Assembly: GCF_014642655.1 (NCBI RefSeq)
Contig: NZ_BMIR01000019.1
Span: 1 to 64,000, forward strand
DNA: 64,000 nucleotides
Direction of reading: 5' to 3'
Source: Pullulanibacillus camelliae
GTDB lineage: Bacteria > Bacillota > Bacilli > Bacillales > Sporolactobacillaceae
The position numbers and the translations under genes are program-made. Shown one piece after another: positions 25,318 through 34,653 of the stretch (position 1 is the stretch's first letter; every line of letters starts with the position of its first letter). The notes below the pieces were generated by a model. That model was given only the letters and a program-made list of their open reading frames with translations, had not been told where the DNA came from and made no database searches.

Positions 25318-26244
25318 TTGGCTAGATATATCGCGAAAAGAATTGTGTATATGATTATTACATTTTTAGTAGTCATAACATTTACTTTTCTCACTATGAA
25401 ATTAATGCCTGGGACCCCGTTTAAAAATCAAAACCGTATCAGCCCTGAGCAATTGGCACAGCTGAAACACTACTACGGGCTCGATCAGCCGGTTCCTATT
25501 CAATACCTGCATTATATAGGAAACGCGCTGCACGGTGATTTAGGAGGCTCCTTTCAGTTTGGAATGCGTCCGGTAACGACCATTTTAGCTGAAAAAGCGC
25601 CAGTTTCATTCGACCTTGGGTTTGAAGCAGTTATCATTGGTGCAATTTTCGGAATTTTACTTGGTGTTATTGCAGGTCTTCGCAGAGGAACGATATTGGA
25701 TTATGGAACGATGTTCATTTCAGTTCTCGGTATTTCCATCCCTTCATTTGTACTAGCTGTATTTATGCAATACTTTTTCGGTGTAAAGTGGCAGCTTTTG
25801 CCTCTCGCCTATTGGAAGGGCCCTGAATATCACATTATGCCAGTCATCGCCTTAGCGGTTGGTGTTGTCGCTAATGTCGCGCGCTTCATGCGTACAGAAA
25901 TGGTTGAAGTGGTTAATCAGGACTATATTACAACGGCGAGAGCAAAGGGCATCAGCTCATTCAACGTTATTTTCAAGCATTCTGTGCGCAATGCTTTAAT
26001 TCCAGTCATCACCATTCTCGGACCACTTACAGCTGCAATTGTGACAGGCTCTCTCGTTATCGAAAATATCTTTGCAATTCCTGGTATCGGCTCACAATTT
26101 GTGGATTCCATCGTAACCAATGATTACCCAATGATCATGGGAACAACAGAACTTTATAGTGCCCTTCTCATCATCATGATCTTTATCGTTGATATTCTAT
26201 ATGGTGTGATTGATCCAAGAATTCGGTTGGCTGGAGGAGAGTAA
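25318..26244 (+). CDS. oppB: Oligopeptide ABC transporter permease OppB
   Basis: 308 residues. N-terminal helix after ARYIAKRIVYMI, then five more membrane segments and the EAA-type loop RTEMVEVVNQDYITTARAKG, which docks to the ATPases. The start is a TTG at 25318 preceded by GGGAGGTG; the in-frame ATG at 25303 overlaps that site. Only 3 bases separate it from oppC. Confidence 0.95.
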   Translation: MARYIAKRIVYMIITFLVVITFTFLTMKLMPGTPFKNQNRISPEQLAQLKHYYGLDQPVPIQYLHYIGNALHGDLGGSFQFGMRPVTTILAEKAPVSFDLGFEAVIIGAIFGILLGVIAGLRRGTILDYGTMFISVLGISIPSFVLAVFMQYFFGVKWQLLPLAYWKGPEYHIMPVIALAVGVVANVARFMRTEMVEVVNQDYITTARAKGISSFNVIFKHSVRNALIPVITILGPLTAAIVTGSLVIENIFAIPGIGSQFVDSIVTNDYPMIMGTTELYSALLIIMIFIVDILYGVIDPRIRLAGGE

Positions 26245-26247
26245 TCT

Positions 26248-27261
26248 ATGGCTCTATCAAATAATGAAATCACAAAGGAAATGTTTGAACCCGTTGCTAT
26301 GAGCAGTAGTGAAAGTGAAGCGATTGTCGGTAAAAGCACGAGTTTTTGGAAGGATTCCTTTCAAAGGCTATTAAGAAATAAAGGGGCCGTCATCTCCGCC
26401 ATCATTCTATTGCTTATCGTCCTGATGGCCTTGATTGGTCCAACGATGAACAAATATGGCATTGATGATCAAGATGTGGTTCGCCAAAACTTGCCTGCAA
26501 AAATCCCTGGACTTGATAAGATTCATTGGTTGCCTTTCGATGGTGTTGAAAACAATGTTGATCTTTATCAAACTCAGCATGCTAAAGATAACTTTTGGTT
26601 TGGAACGGATGACCTAGGCCGTGATCTGTGGACAAGAACTTGGAAAGGAACACAGGTTTCGCTCTTTATTGCTGTTGTTGCGGCGGCTATCGATCTTCTC
26701 ATCGGTGTTGCTTATGGCGGAATTTCTGCGTATTTTGGCGGAAAAGTCGATAATGTATTGCAAAGAATCGTTGAGGTTATCATCGGGATTCCCAACCTAG
26801 TTATTATTATTCTGATGATTTTGATACTGCAGCCAGGACTGGTGTCGATTATTGTTGCGATGGTTATCACCGGTTGGGTGACGATGTCGCGGATTGTTCG
26901 CGCCCAGATGCTGAAGCTGAAGTCAGAAGAATATGTACTTGCATCAAGAACATTAGGAGCATCACACTCGCGTATCATTAGCCGACATTTATTGCCGAAC
27001 ACACTTGGACAAATCATCATTAACACAATGTTCACCATTCCAAGTGCGATCTTCTTTGAAGCTTTCTTAAGCTTTATCGGTTTAGGGATTAAAGATCCAG
27101 TGGCTTCTCTTGGTTCGCTTATTAATAGGGGATATGGCGTGATGCAAATTCATCCGTATCAGGTTATTTTTCCGGGAATCGTCATCAGCTTGCTATTAAT
27201 CTGCTTTAACATTCTTGGTGATGGGTTACGCGATGCTTTCGATCCTAAATTGAGACAATAG
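26248..27261 (+). CDS. oppC: Oligopeptide ABC transporter permease OppC
   Basis: 337 residues. A cytosolic N-terminus with the SFWKDSFQRLLRNKGAVISA segment typical of OppC/DppC, a first helix, a long extracytoplasmic loop with FGTDDLGRDLWTR, five further helices and the EAA loop SEEYVLASRTLGASHSRI. Pairs with OppB to form the channel. Confidence 0.95.
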   Translation: MALSNNEITKEMFEPVAMSSSESEAIVGKSTSFWKDSFQRLLRNKGAVISAIILLLIVLMALIGPTMNKYGIDDQDVVRQNLPAKIPGLDKIHWLPFDGVENNVDLYQTQHAKDNFWFGTDDLGRDLWTRTWKGTQVSLFIAVVAAAIDLLIGVAYGGISAYFGGKVDNVLQRIVEVIIGIPNLVIIILMILILQPGLVSIIVAMVITGWVTMSRIVRAQMLKLKSEEYVLASRTLGASHSRIISRHLLPNTLGQIIINTMFTIPSAIFFEAFLSFIGLGIKDPVASLGSLINRGYGVMQIHPYQVIFPGIVISLLLICFNILGDGLRDAFDPKLRQ

Positions 27262-27272
27262 GAGTGATAGAA

Positions 27273-28292
27273 ATGGAAAACATTTTAGAAGTGAATGATC
27301 TACATGTCTCTTTTAAAACCCATCGCGGTGAAGTTAAAGCGGTAAGAGGAGTGAATCTTACTCTAAAGAAAGGCGAGGCTTTAGCGATTGTCGGCGAGTC
27401 TGGCTCTGGTAAATCGGTCACGACAAAAGCCATTATGGGACTTTTGCCAAAGCCGGCTGGACGTGTTAAAAGTGGTGAGGTTTTATTTAATGAAAGAGAT
27501 TTGACGAAGCTCTCTGATAAACAAATGCAAAAGCTCAGAGGTTCTGAGATTTCAATGATCTTCCAGGATCCAATGACTTCATTGAATCCGACGATGACCA
27601 TTGGCAAGCAAATTATGGAGGGAATCAGACGCCATCAAAACTTAAGCAAGGCAGATGCCAAGAAACGTGCCATTGAATTGCTTGAATTAGTGGGTATTCC
27701 CAATCCTGAAGAACGGGTTAAACAGTACCCGCACCAATTTTCTGGTGGGATGCGACAAAGAGTGGTCATTGCCATTGCACTGGCCTGTAACCCTAAGGTG
27801 CTGATTGCGGATGAGCCTACAACGGCTTTAGACGTGACCATCCAAGCACAAATTTTAGATCTGATGAAGGATCTTCAGAAAAAGACCAATACTTCGATTG
27901 TCTTAATCACACACGACCTCGGTGTTGTCGCCAATATGGCTCAGCGAGTCGCGGTCATGTATGGTGGTAAGGTCATCGAAACAGGGACAGTAGATGAAAT
28001 TTTCTATGAGCCAAAGCACCCTTATACGTGGGGTTTATTATCATCTATGCCACGGGTAGATTCAAAAAATAGTGAATTACTTGCTATTCCGGGAACACCT
28101 CCTGACTTATCTAATCCACCGAAAGGCTGTCCTTTTGCAGCGCGTTGTCCACACGCGATGAAGGTATGTACTGAATTTATGCCTGACTACAGTGATGTGT
28201 CAGATACGCATAAAACAGCTTGCTGGTTACAGGATGAACGATCGCCAAAGGTGGAACCACCGGAAACGATCCAAGTTGGAGGTGACCGTTAA
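27273..28292 (+). CDS. oppD: Oligopeptide ABC transporter ATPase OppD
   Basis: 339 residues. Walker A is [10 protein letters not shown], the signature is FSGGMRQRV, Walker B is [12 protein letters not shown] and the switch His is in LITHDLG. The C-terminal oligopeptide-specific extension contains Cys residues ([11 protein letters not shown]) that in several homologues bind an iron-sulfur cluster. The start is ATG 27273, eight bases after AGGAG. Confidence 0.96.
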   Translation: MENILEVNDLHVSFKTHRGEVKAVRGVNLTLKKGEALAIVGESGSGKSVTTKAIMGLLPKPAGRVKSGEVLFNERDLTKLSDKQMQKLRGSEISMIFQDPMTSLNPTMTIGKQIMEGIRRHQNLSKADAKKRAIELLELVGIPNPEERVKQYPHQFSGGMRQRVVIAIALACNPKVLIADEPTTALDVTIQAQILDLMKDLQKKTNTSIVLITHDLGVVANMAQRVAVMYGGKVIETGTVDEIFYEPKHPYTWGLLSSMPRVDSKNSELLAIPGTPPDLSNPPKGCPFAARCPHAMKVCTEFMPDYSDVSDTHKTACWLQDERSPKVEPPETIQVGGDR

Positions 28293-29293
28293 TGGCGAAT
28301 ACAGTTGAGCAAGAAAAGCTTATTGAAGTAAAAAATTTAAAAAAGCACTTTAAAGTTGGCGGTAAGGCAACACTTAAAGCTGTTGATGATGTAAGCTTTC
28401 ATATATATAAAGGGGAAACCTTTGGCTTGGTTGGTGAATCTGGATGCGGTAAATCGACAACAGGTCGTACGCTGATTCGTTTGTATGATGCGACAGATGG
28501 TGAAGTCCTCTTTGATGGTGAAAATGTTCATGGCAAAAAATCATCTAAAGAGTTAAAAGCATTAAATCGCAAAATGCAAATGATCTTCCAGGATCCTTAT
28601 GCTTCTTTAAATCCGCGTATGACAGTTGAAGATATTATTGCTGAAGGTATTGATATTCATAACCTAGCGAGTAATAAGCAAGAACGCAGGCAGAAAGTCA
28701 TTGAACTATTAGAAACGGTTGGTCTGAATAGCGAACACGCCACACGTTATGCCCACGAATTCAGTGGTGGTCAAAGACAGCGTATCGGGATTGCCCGAGC
28801 TCTTGCGGTTGATCCTGACTTTATCATTGCGGATGAACCAATCTCTGCTTTGGATGTTTCCATCCAAGCACAGGTGGTTAATCTTATGCAGAAGCTACAA
28901 AAGGAACGTGGCCTCACTTATTTGTTCATTGCCCATGATTTATCAATGGTGAAACATATAAGCGATCGTGTAGGTGTTATGTATCTCGGTAAAATGGCTG
29001 AAGTTGCAGGCAGTGATGAGCTTTATGATAATCCACTCCATCCTTATACTCAAGCCTTATTATCAGCGATACCTGTTCCAGATCCTAACTATGAACGCAG
29101 TCGTGAGCGCATCATACTAGAAGGCGATGTGCCAAGTCCGGTCAATCCACCAAGTGGTTGCCGCTTCCGAACACGCTGTCCTCTTGCAACAGAGGTATGT
29201 GCAAATGTTGTACCAAGATGGACAGAGGCAGAAAAAGACCATTGGGTTGCTTGTCATATCTACGATGACGAATACAAACACGATTTTAAATAA
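28292..29293 (+). CDS. oppF: Oligopeptide ABC transporter ATPase OppF
   Basis: 333 residues. Walker A is GESGCGKST, the signature is [10 protein letters not shown], Walker B is [12 protein letters not shown], and the C-terminal [10 protein letters not shown] extension is present. The ATG overlaps the oppD stop by one base, with GGAGGTGA just upstream inside oppD. The operon ends at the hairpin at 29311-29337. Confidence 0.96.
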   Translation: MANTVEQEKLIEVKNLKKHFKVGGKATLKAVDDVSFHIYKGETFGLVGESGCGKSTTGRTLIRLYDATDGEVLFDGENVHGKKSSKELKALNRKMQMIFQDPYASLNPRMTVEDIIAEGIDIHNLASNKQERRQKVIELLETVGLNSEHATRYAHEFSGGQRQRIGIARALAVDPDFIIADEPISALDVSIQAQVVNLMQKLQKERGLTYLFIAHDLSMVKHISDRVGVMYLGKMAEVAGSDELYDNPLHPYTQALLSAIPVPDPNYERSRERIILEGDVPSPVNPPSGCRFRTRCPLATEVCANVVPRWTEAEKDHWVACHIYDDEYKHDFK

Positions 29294-29310
29294 AGAAGCT
29301 AATTTAAAAA

Positions 29311-29337
29311 GAGAGAACCTCAGGGTTCTCTCTTTTT
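29311..29337 (+). terminator. Terminator of the opp operon
   Basis: GAGAGAACC/GGTTCTCTC hairpin with T-run. Confidence 0.95.
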
Positions 29338-29569
29338 AATGAGAACACGCCTGAGAAAGAAGAAGTTTTTCAGTGAAGTAATGAAGTCCTCTGCTAAAAA
29401 AATATTTCGCATCTATGGCACGTCCACAGCGAGCTCGGCAGGGGAATGTACTATCCTGAGTAGCTCAGCTGATTTATGTTTCCAATCTCGGAAGGCTAGT
29501 AGTGGCGGAGTCTTTAAAAAAGCTTGTCTATGAAGTGGGAGGACTTATTATAAGGAGAGAGGCCATGCT

Positions 29570-29770
29570 TTATCGTTTATTTTTTCTTTTCTTATCAAAG
29601 ATGTAATAAATGAAAACAATGATGGTTACCCAGAGGATGAGTTGCAAGAGCCAAGAGGGAACGGCTTGGGTCAGCATTTGGATACCAATGAGCAGTAATA
29701 ATAGTATGACACATCCAATGGAAAGTTTCTGAAACAAATAGGACATCCTTTCTTTTTGCACTATAGTCAA
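29570..29770 (-). CDS. Small membrane protein, unrecognised
   Basis: Up to 66 residues. It contains two hydrophobic helices (about 14-31 and 38-56) and a very basic tail (KKRKNKR). The start is uncertain: a TTG at 29770 gives the full length, a later ATG gives 58 residues, and neither has a strong ribosome site. It lies between opp and yjbC on the opposite strand. Confidence 0.45.
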   Translation of the reverse strand: MTIVQKERMSYLFQKLSIGCVILLLLLIGIQMLTQAVPSWLLQLILWVTIIVFIYYIFDKKRKNKR

Positions 29771-29854
29771 GCTATCATGTAATAGGTAGTGACAGCTCTG
29801 ATAATTAAGCCACTTTACTATCTATTTTATCATAGAATGGCAGCCCCTTTTTTT

Positions 29855-30080
29855 TAATTTCTGGTCATGAGGACGGTGCGCGATTCCGCTCCAGGCAGCT
29901 CGCCTTAAGCCTCCTCGCGCCTTCGCGCTGCTAAGGTCTTACTGATCTCCCACTTCCCGGAGGCGTCTCGCGCCTTGCGCTCACATCCACTTGACCAGGT
30001 AATGAAGCCTCTTTCATATTGGATGATGCTCTATACTAAGGACAAGGACCAGGCATGCTCTTCGCCCGGTTTTTCTTAAT
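29855..30080 (+). repeat. Dispersed repeat A, copy 4 (internal deletion)
   Basis: Begins TTCTGGTCATGAGGACGGTG and ends GCCCGGTTTTTCTTAAT, like copy 3. It lacks about 65 bases containing the internal GGAACAC hairpin and about 20 bases of the GCTTTCCGCGGGGGAG part. Confidence 0.85.
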
Positions 30081-30257
30081 CGCAATTGACAAATTATTAT
30101 GATTTGTATAAACTGTAATTAACCCTTCACATAAATTGTGAAGGGTTAATTATTTCTCCTTTATCTCCCACCTTGATCCCATTTCTTTTAAATAAAGTGT
30201 TCAATGCGTAAAGATTGAATCACTTTCACATAATAAATGAAAAAAGTGAGGCAAAAA
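30081..30257. other. Upstream region of yjbC with a hairpin
   Basis: TTAACCCTTCACA and TGTGAAGGGTTAA form a perfect inverted repeat at 30119-30151. It is AT-flanked without a clear T-run on either side and could be an operator or a weak terminator. Confidence 0.5.
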
Positions 30258-30830
30258 ATGAATTGGTACGAAAAGCTTAATGACTATTTTCCCGTTGAAG
30301 AAATGAAATCAAAGCAGCATATGGAAATATTGCTTAGAGATAAACCAGAAATGTATCACAAGGATGAAGGACCTTATCATGTTTTAATGTACGTTGAGAC
30401 GAAGGAGTTTGTTTTCATTGACTACCTTTGGGTATCCAGTAAGTCAAGAGGACAGGGCATTGGGCATCAATTAATTGAAAAGACAAAGCAAAAAAAGAAA
30501 CCGATTATTTTAGAAGTCGAGCCAGTGAATTATGAGGATAGTGACAGTCAGAAACGTCTTCGTTTTTATAAACGAGAGGGCTTTAAGCATGCGGTTTCCA
30601 TTGGGTACAGGCGCCGTAGTCTGGCTACAAATGAGGTCAATGAGTTGGAAATTCTTTATTGGTCACCGACAGATGAATCAGAAGCAAGCATTCTCAATAA
30701 GATGAAAAAAACGTATGAAGAAATTCATACGTATATGGATAAGGAAATTTATGGGGAATCTTATGAATCGGTCGATAAGGTCTTGACAATTGATGAGGAT
30801 AAGACCGACAATATACTTGAGTCGAATTAA
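30258..30830 (+). CDS. yjbC: YjbC family acetyltransferase-like protein
   Basis: 190 residues with a GNAT fold: FIDYLWVSSKSRGQGIGHQLIE carries the acetyl-CoA motif R-G-Q-G-I-G (about 68-73). The N-terminus NWYEKLNDYFPVEEMKSK and the acidic C-terminal extension match B. subtilis YjbC, which sits just upstream of spx there too. The start is ATG 30258 with GTGAGG upstream. Its biochemical substrate is unknown. Confidence 0.88.
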   Translation: MNWYEKLNDYFPVEEMKSKQHMEILLRDKPEMYHKDEGPYHVLMYVETKEFVFIDYLWVSSKSRGQGIGHQLIEKTKQKKKPIILEVEPVNYEDSDSQKRLRFYKREGFKHAVSIGYRRRSLATNEVNELEILYWSPTDESEASILNKMKKTYEEIHTYMDKEIYGESYESVDKVLTIDEDKTDNILESN

Positions 30831-30940
30831 AAAATGCCAACGCAGTAATAAAAAAAGAATGAGTGGGATGGCTTATCAAGCATGTCAGACGAGCAAGCCC
30901 GGATGATTAAGGGTTTCTGATATAAGGGAGTGGATAAAGA

Positions 30941-31072
30941 ATGAAGCCTAAAGTATACGCTAAGAAGAAGCGTCGTGATGCACTGAAGAAGTGGCTAAAA
31001 GAGCGTTTAGGCAGTTGGCAGCCTAAAGAAAAACAGTCTCCAACTTCCACTCATTCGAAATTAAGTGCTTAA
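30941..31072 (+). CDS. 43-residue basic protein between yjbC and spx
   Basis: ATG 30941 with AAGGGAG ten bases upstream. The product has a strongly basic N-terminal half (KPKVYAKKKRRDALKKWLKE) that could form an amphipathic helix, then a Ser/Thr/Pro/Gln-rich tail. It ends just before a hairpin terminator, which supports a real transcription unit. The family is not recognised; an RNA- or DNA-binding role is possible from charge alone. Confidence 0.65.
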   Translation: MKPKVYAKKKRRDALKKWLKERLGSWQPKEKQSPTSTHSKLSA

Positions 31073-31073
31073 G

Positions 31074-31098
31074 AGAGCCGATTAGGGCTCCTTTTTTT
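31074..31098 (+). terminator. Terminator after the 43-residue ORF
   Basis: GAGCC/GGCTC hairpin with a long T-run. Confidence 0.75.
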
Positions 31099-31392
31099 CA
31101 CTTTAAGAAAGCATAAACTGTCGCCTTTTCAGCCTCTCTTTTTTACTGGGAGCGCCTAACTAATTGATAATCATTTAGCTGTTCACTCACGCGACAATGA
31201 TTACGATCTCCGCTCAACGGGATGTGTGTAAAATTTTTTAAATTCAGGTTTTAGCGGCTTAAAATGGGGTATAAAACTAATAATAGATTCATAGAATTGA
31301 ATTTAGGCACTAGCCAAATTAGAAATATTATAATATAATAATGATAGAGGTTCTCAACACAATAAGTGCCAATCCTTTAAGGAGGTTTTCAA
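31099..31392. other. spx upstream region
   Basis: The first 60 bases (AAGAAAGCATAAACTGTCGCC) look like the start of a repeat C fragment. The stretch 31318-31345 is very AT-rich with overlapping TATAAT-like hexamers and may hold the spx promoter(s); no clear -35 was seen. AAGGAGG follows at 31379. Confidence 0.4.
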
Positions 31393-31788
31393 ATGGTCAC
31401 TTTATATACATCACCGAGTTGTACATCATGTCGTAAAGCCAAAGCATGGTTGCAAGAACATGAAATACCTTTTAATGAACGCAATATTTTCTCTGAGCCA
31501 TTGAGCATAGAGGAGATTAAAGGTGTATTGAAAATGACTGAAGATGGAACCGATGAGATCATTTCCACACGGTCTAAAGCCTTTCAAGAACTCAATGTTC
31601 AATTGGATACGATGCCTCTACAAGATTTGTACGAATTGATTCAAAACAATCCTGGACTACTTAGAAGACCTATCTTAATTGATGAAAAGCGTCTGCAAGT
31701 AGGTTATAATGACGATGAAATACGACGCTTTTTACCTAGGAAGGTTCGTACTTTTCAGCTCCAAGAAGCACAGAGAATGGTTAACTAA
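31393..31788 (+). CDS. spx: Transcriptional regulator Spx
   Basis: 131 residues of the ArsC/Spx family. The redox switch is C10-T-S-C13 ([13 protein letters not shown]). The [16 protein letters not shown] segment binds the RNA polymerase alpha C-terminal domain in B. subtilis. Spx activates thiol-stress genes and is degraded by ClpXP with the adaptor SpxH, which is encoded at 39.8 kb in this window. Length is full. A terminator follows immediately. Confidence 0.97.
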   Translation: MVTLYTSPSCTSCRKAKAWLQEHEIPFNERNIFSEPLSIEEIKGVLKMTEDGTDEIISTRSKAFQELNVQLDTMPLQDLYELIQNNPGLLRRPILIDEKRLQVGYNDDEIRRFLPRKVRTFQLQEAQRMVN

Positions 31789-31793
31789 AAAGG

Positions 31794-31823
31794 AAAAGCA
31801 CTTTTTTCAAAAAGTGCTTTTTG
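31794..31823 (+). terminator. spx terminator
   Basis: AAAAGCACTT/AAGTGCTTTTT hairpin. Confidence 0.85.
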
Positions 31824-31827
31824 TTTT

Positions 31828-32316
31828 GAGGCTGGGACAGAAGGATTCAGCTCATAGAGCATCCGAACGCATTCACAGTTTTGAAGGGGTGCGTTTGGAG
31901 TTTTGAGCGAGTGATGAAGCGCTCCGTCAAAACACTTCGCTTTCCACGGACACCGCCTCAGGCGTGCAGGATGCGCTAGCTTCGGTGTTCGACGCACCAT
32001 CAGGGTTCCCGAAGAGGACTTTTTGCTTTTTGGGGTGGTAGTGATGTGTGAGCTTCGGTGCTGTCACATGGATGTGACGTACTTAAGCGAAGTGCCTTGA
32101 AAATGTAAGAGACTTAGACTACTAAGAGGCCCTGTTCCTGCGTCTGCTAGACTTGCTTTGTCGTCAACGTCCTCAAAACAACGTGTCGTTTAGTCGTGAA
32201 GTAACGCTGGCCCCGTTCCCACAGGTGTCTCCGTATTTTGACTGCGCTTTTAGTTTCCCTGCCACTTTTATAATATTACCGTTCGGTATTAGGATGAGTC
32301 GTTTTGTCTCACCCTC
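31828..32316. mobile_element. MITE-like element containing repeat B, copy 1
   Basis: Starts GAGGCTGGGACAGAA (31828-31842) and ends TTTTGTCTCACCCTC (32302-32316), imperfect inverted ends resembling those of the IS1182-type remnant at 45121-46464. The inner part contains the repeat B core GTGAAGTAACGCTGGCCCC (32196-32214), shared with 45461-45479 and 50672-50690. No intact ORF seen. Confidence 0.6.
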
Positions 32317-32331
32317 TTTTTGTTTTTCCAT

Positions 32332-33009
32332 TTATTGATAATAATTTTCTTTAAATAGATTATTTTTTAGCCATCCGGTAAATAACACGATTAGGATAAT
32401 AGAAGTGGTCAAGAGCGTTTTAAATTTTGGATGGGCAATGAAAAAGGAGTGAATCATCGGTTCATTGATGATCATGCTTGCTGCCGTATAGCCGAGAACG
32501 CCGCCACCAAGATAGATCAACCCAGGCAGGTGATCCATCGCTGTGAGGATCACTTTACTTCCCCAAATAATGATGGGGACAGAAAAGCAGAGACCAATGA
32601 TCACTAAGATAAGATTTCCGTTTGAAGCGCCTGCAATGCCTAAGATATTATCCAGACCCATGATCAAGTCAGCGATAACAATCGTTCGGATAGCAGCAAA
32701 TAGTGATGTCCCAGACTTAATATGGATGTCTTCATCTTTATCAGCGATGAGTTTATAGGCAATAAAAACAAGTAAGAGACCACCACAAAGCAGTAAATAT
32801 GGAATTTGTAAAAGCGATAGGGTAATAGCTGTTAATAGGACGCGAAGAATAATTGCAAGACCTGTACCCATAAATATGGCTTTATTTCGTCGTTTTTCTG
32901 GAAGTCTGCGACAAGCAAGGGCGATGACAACCGCATTATCACCCCCGAGAATGACATCGATTAAAATAATATTGAGAATGGCTAGGATCATTTCACTTGA
33001 AAATTCCAT
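32332..33009 (-). CDS. yjbE: TerC family membrane protein (YjbE)
   Basis: 225 residues with seven membrane helices. The TerC signature is present: DVILGGDNAVVIALACR near the N-terminus and DLIMGLDNILGIAGA in the middle, whose acidic residues line a metal path. Family members act in manganese or metal export and metalation of secreted enzymes. Placement between spx and mecA matches B. subtilis yjbE. I looked for a yybP-type manganese riboswitch upstream and did not see one. AAAGGGG precedes the ATG. Confidence 0.9.
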   Translation of the reverse strand: MEFSSEMILAILNIILIDVILGGDNAVVIALACRRLPEKRRNKAIFMGTGLAIILRVLLTAITLSLLQIPYLLLCGGLLLVFIAYKLIADKDEDIHIKSGTSLFAAIRTIVIADLIMGLDNILGIAGASNGNLILVIIGLCFSVPIIIWGSKVILTAMDHLPGLIYLGGGVLGYTAASMIINEPMIHSFFIAHPKFKTLLTTSIILIVLFTGWLKNNLFKENYYQ

Positions 33010-33472
33010 GCAGAGCGCCCCTTTCTAGGACAATCATATGCACACTTGTCCGCAATATGCCTTTAAGGGGTTCTAAAATTTGGCCGAGCATTGGTAATGG
33101 TTAAGCTGAACTGGCCTATTGAAACTTTGGAGAAGGTCAGGAGCTTAAGCACAAAGATGAGGTTTGGTGTGTTTTCTTTATCATGAAGAAGGGAATACTT
33201 CATATAATGGATTAAACCCTTTGAGATCGAAGGTGATCTTTGTTACGATCACGTGAGCAAGGCGTTCATGGAATTTTATTTATCTGAAGTTTTTTTATTT
33301 CATTTGTCGGGAATTTATCATACAATAGAGTTATAAGCATGTGAGAGCAAAAGGGTGTCATATTGATCCAGTTGTCTAACCCCTTTTTATAGACAATGAT
33401 CTATAGCAGGTACTAAAAGACAATGATAATTTGCTCCCGACTTATCAAAATAAAAGGAAGGGAGAGAGAAGA
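33010..33472. other. Intergenic region upstream of mecA
   Basis: About 460 bp between divergent yjbE and mecA. A TACAAT at 33322 suggests a mecA promoter, but no good -35 is seen at the right distance. No gene or repeat recognised. Confidence 0.4.
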
Positions 33473-34144
33473 ATGGAAATCGAGCGCGTCAATGATTACA
33501 CTTTGAAATTTTTCGTCAGCTATCTTGATATTGAAGACCGTGGTTTCGACCGTGAAGAAATTTGGTATAACCGTGAACGTGGTGAAGAGCTTTTCTGGGA
33601 CATTCTAGATGAGGCCTATCATAAGGAAGAATTTCCAGTTGAAGGTCCATTATGGATTCAGGTGCAAGCGTTTGAAAAGGGATTAGAGATTTTGGTTACC
33701 CGTGCCCAGTTGTCTAAAGATGGAACAAAGCTGGAGCTTCCCATTGCCCAGGATAAGCACCTAGATATTCCGGTGAATGAAGATTGGGAAAGCATTCTTA
33801 CAGAAAAATTACAAGACGATGAATCTGATCAAGATTCTACTGTGGAAGAAGACGAGCTGTCGTTTCTCATCTCCTTTAATGATATTGAAGATGCTATAAG
33901 TTTGAGCCATGCGATCAATGACAACTTCATTGAAACCAGCCTGTATCATTTTGATCACTCCTATTATATGTATTTTTCATTTAATCAGGAATTCACAGAA
34001 TTTGAACAAGAAAATGATCTCAGTCTCATTTTAGAATATGGTGACGAGACGGATATGACCTTAGACTATATTCAGGAATATGGAAAAGTGGTTATTGAGG
34101 ATCAGGCTTTGAGCACGCTTAAACACTATTTTAATAAGGAATAA
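33473..34144 (+). CDS. mecA: Adaptor protein MecA
   Basis: 223 residues. The N-terminal substrate-binding domain (1-100) begins MEIERVNDYTLKFFVSYLDI. An acidic linker (about 108-125, DDESDQDSTVEEDE) leads to the C-terminal ClpC-binding domain (FLISFNDIEDAISLSH, then YMYFSFNQ). It targets ComK and other proteins to ClpCP. The ATG at 33473 follows AAGGAAGGG. Length agrees with the family. Confidence 0.96.
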   Translation: MEIERVNDYTLKFFVSYLDIEDRGFDREEIWYNRERGEELFWDILDEAYHKEEFPVEGPLWIQVQAFEKGLEILVTRAQLSKDGTKLELPIAQDKHLDIPVNEDWESILTEKLQDDESDQDSTVEEDELSFLISFNDIEDAISLSHAINDNFIETSLYHFDHSYYMYFSFNQEFTEFEQENDLSLILEYGDETDMTLDYIQEYGKVVIEDQALSTLKHYFNKE

Positions 34145-34151
34145 GTCCAGA

Positions 34152-34187
34152 TAAGGGCACCTCAATTTTTTGAGGTTGCCTTTTTTT
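34152..34187 (+). terminator. mecA terminator
   Basis: GGCACCTCAA/TTGAGGTTGCC hairpin with T-run. Confidence 0.9.
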
Positions 34188-34189
34188 AT

Positions 34190-34653
34190 ACATCAGGTTT
34201 GGCTCTTTTAAATAAAATGGTTCAGCTGACCCAAAATGATAACAAATCAAAAGGACAAGCTTTCAAATCAAAGCGTCAGTGTAGCCTAAGCGTATGTCAT
34301 TTAAACAAAGTGAACCTTAAAACGATAAAAAGCCTTGCTAATGGTTTTTACTTTATAAAATTTCTAGGACGAAAAATGAAAGGATAACAGTCGTTAAGCC
34401 CCTTCGTTCAACTAATGTCAAATAAGAGAAATCTTTCCGCGATGCTAAAAAAGCTAAATTCAATCTATTGATTAAAGGGAATAAATGTTCTATACTTAAT
34501 ATATGCCAAACATTTCCTCGTCTTATCATCTTCCTAAATCCATTCAAAGGCTTTTACAATTCCATGTTGTGATGTAAACTAATGAGATGAAAGTTATTTT
34601 AAAATCAAAAGAAGGCGAAGCCTTTTTTGATGAGCTTAAGGAGTTTTCGGCGA
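34190..34653. other. Intergenic region between mecA and cls
   Basis: About 460 bp, AT-rich. Short frames on both strands lack ribosome sites. Nothing recognised. Confidence 0.4.

Noticed and set aside
29339-29533. 64-codon frame after oppF
   Set aside because: It starts inside the oppF terminator, has no ribosome site and a Ser-rich sequence without pattern.
32153-32338. Possible coding frame in repeat B
   Set aside because: The frame lies in a dispersed noncoding repeat and is not kept in the copies at 45.4 and 50.7 kb.
33010-33200. Manganese (yybP-ykoY) riboswitch upstream of the TerC-family gene
   Set aside because: I could not find the conserved three-way-junction sequence blocks in the upstream region.
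34353-34547. Minus-strand 64-codon frame between mecA and cls
   Set aside because: No ribosome site upstream and no neighbours in the same direction.
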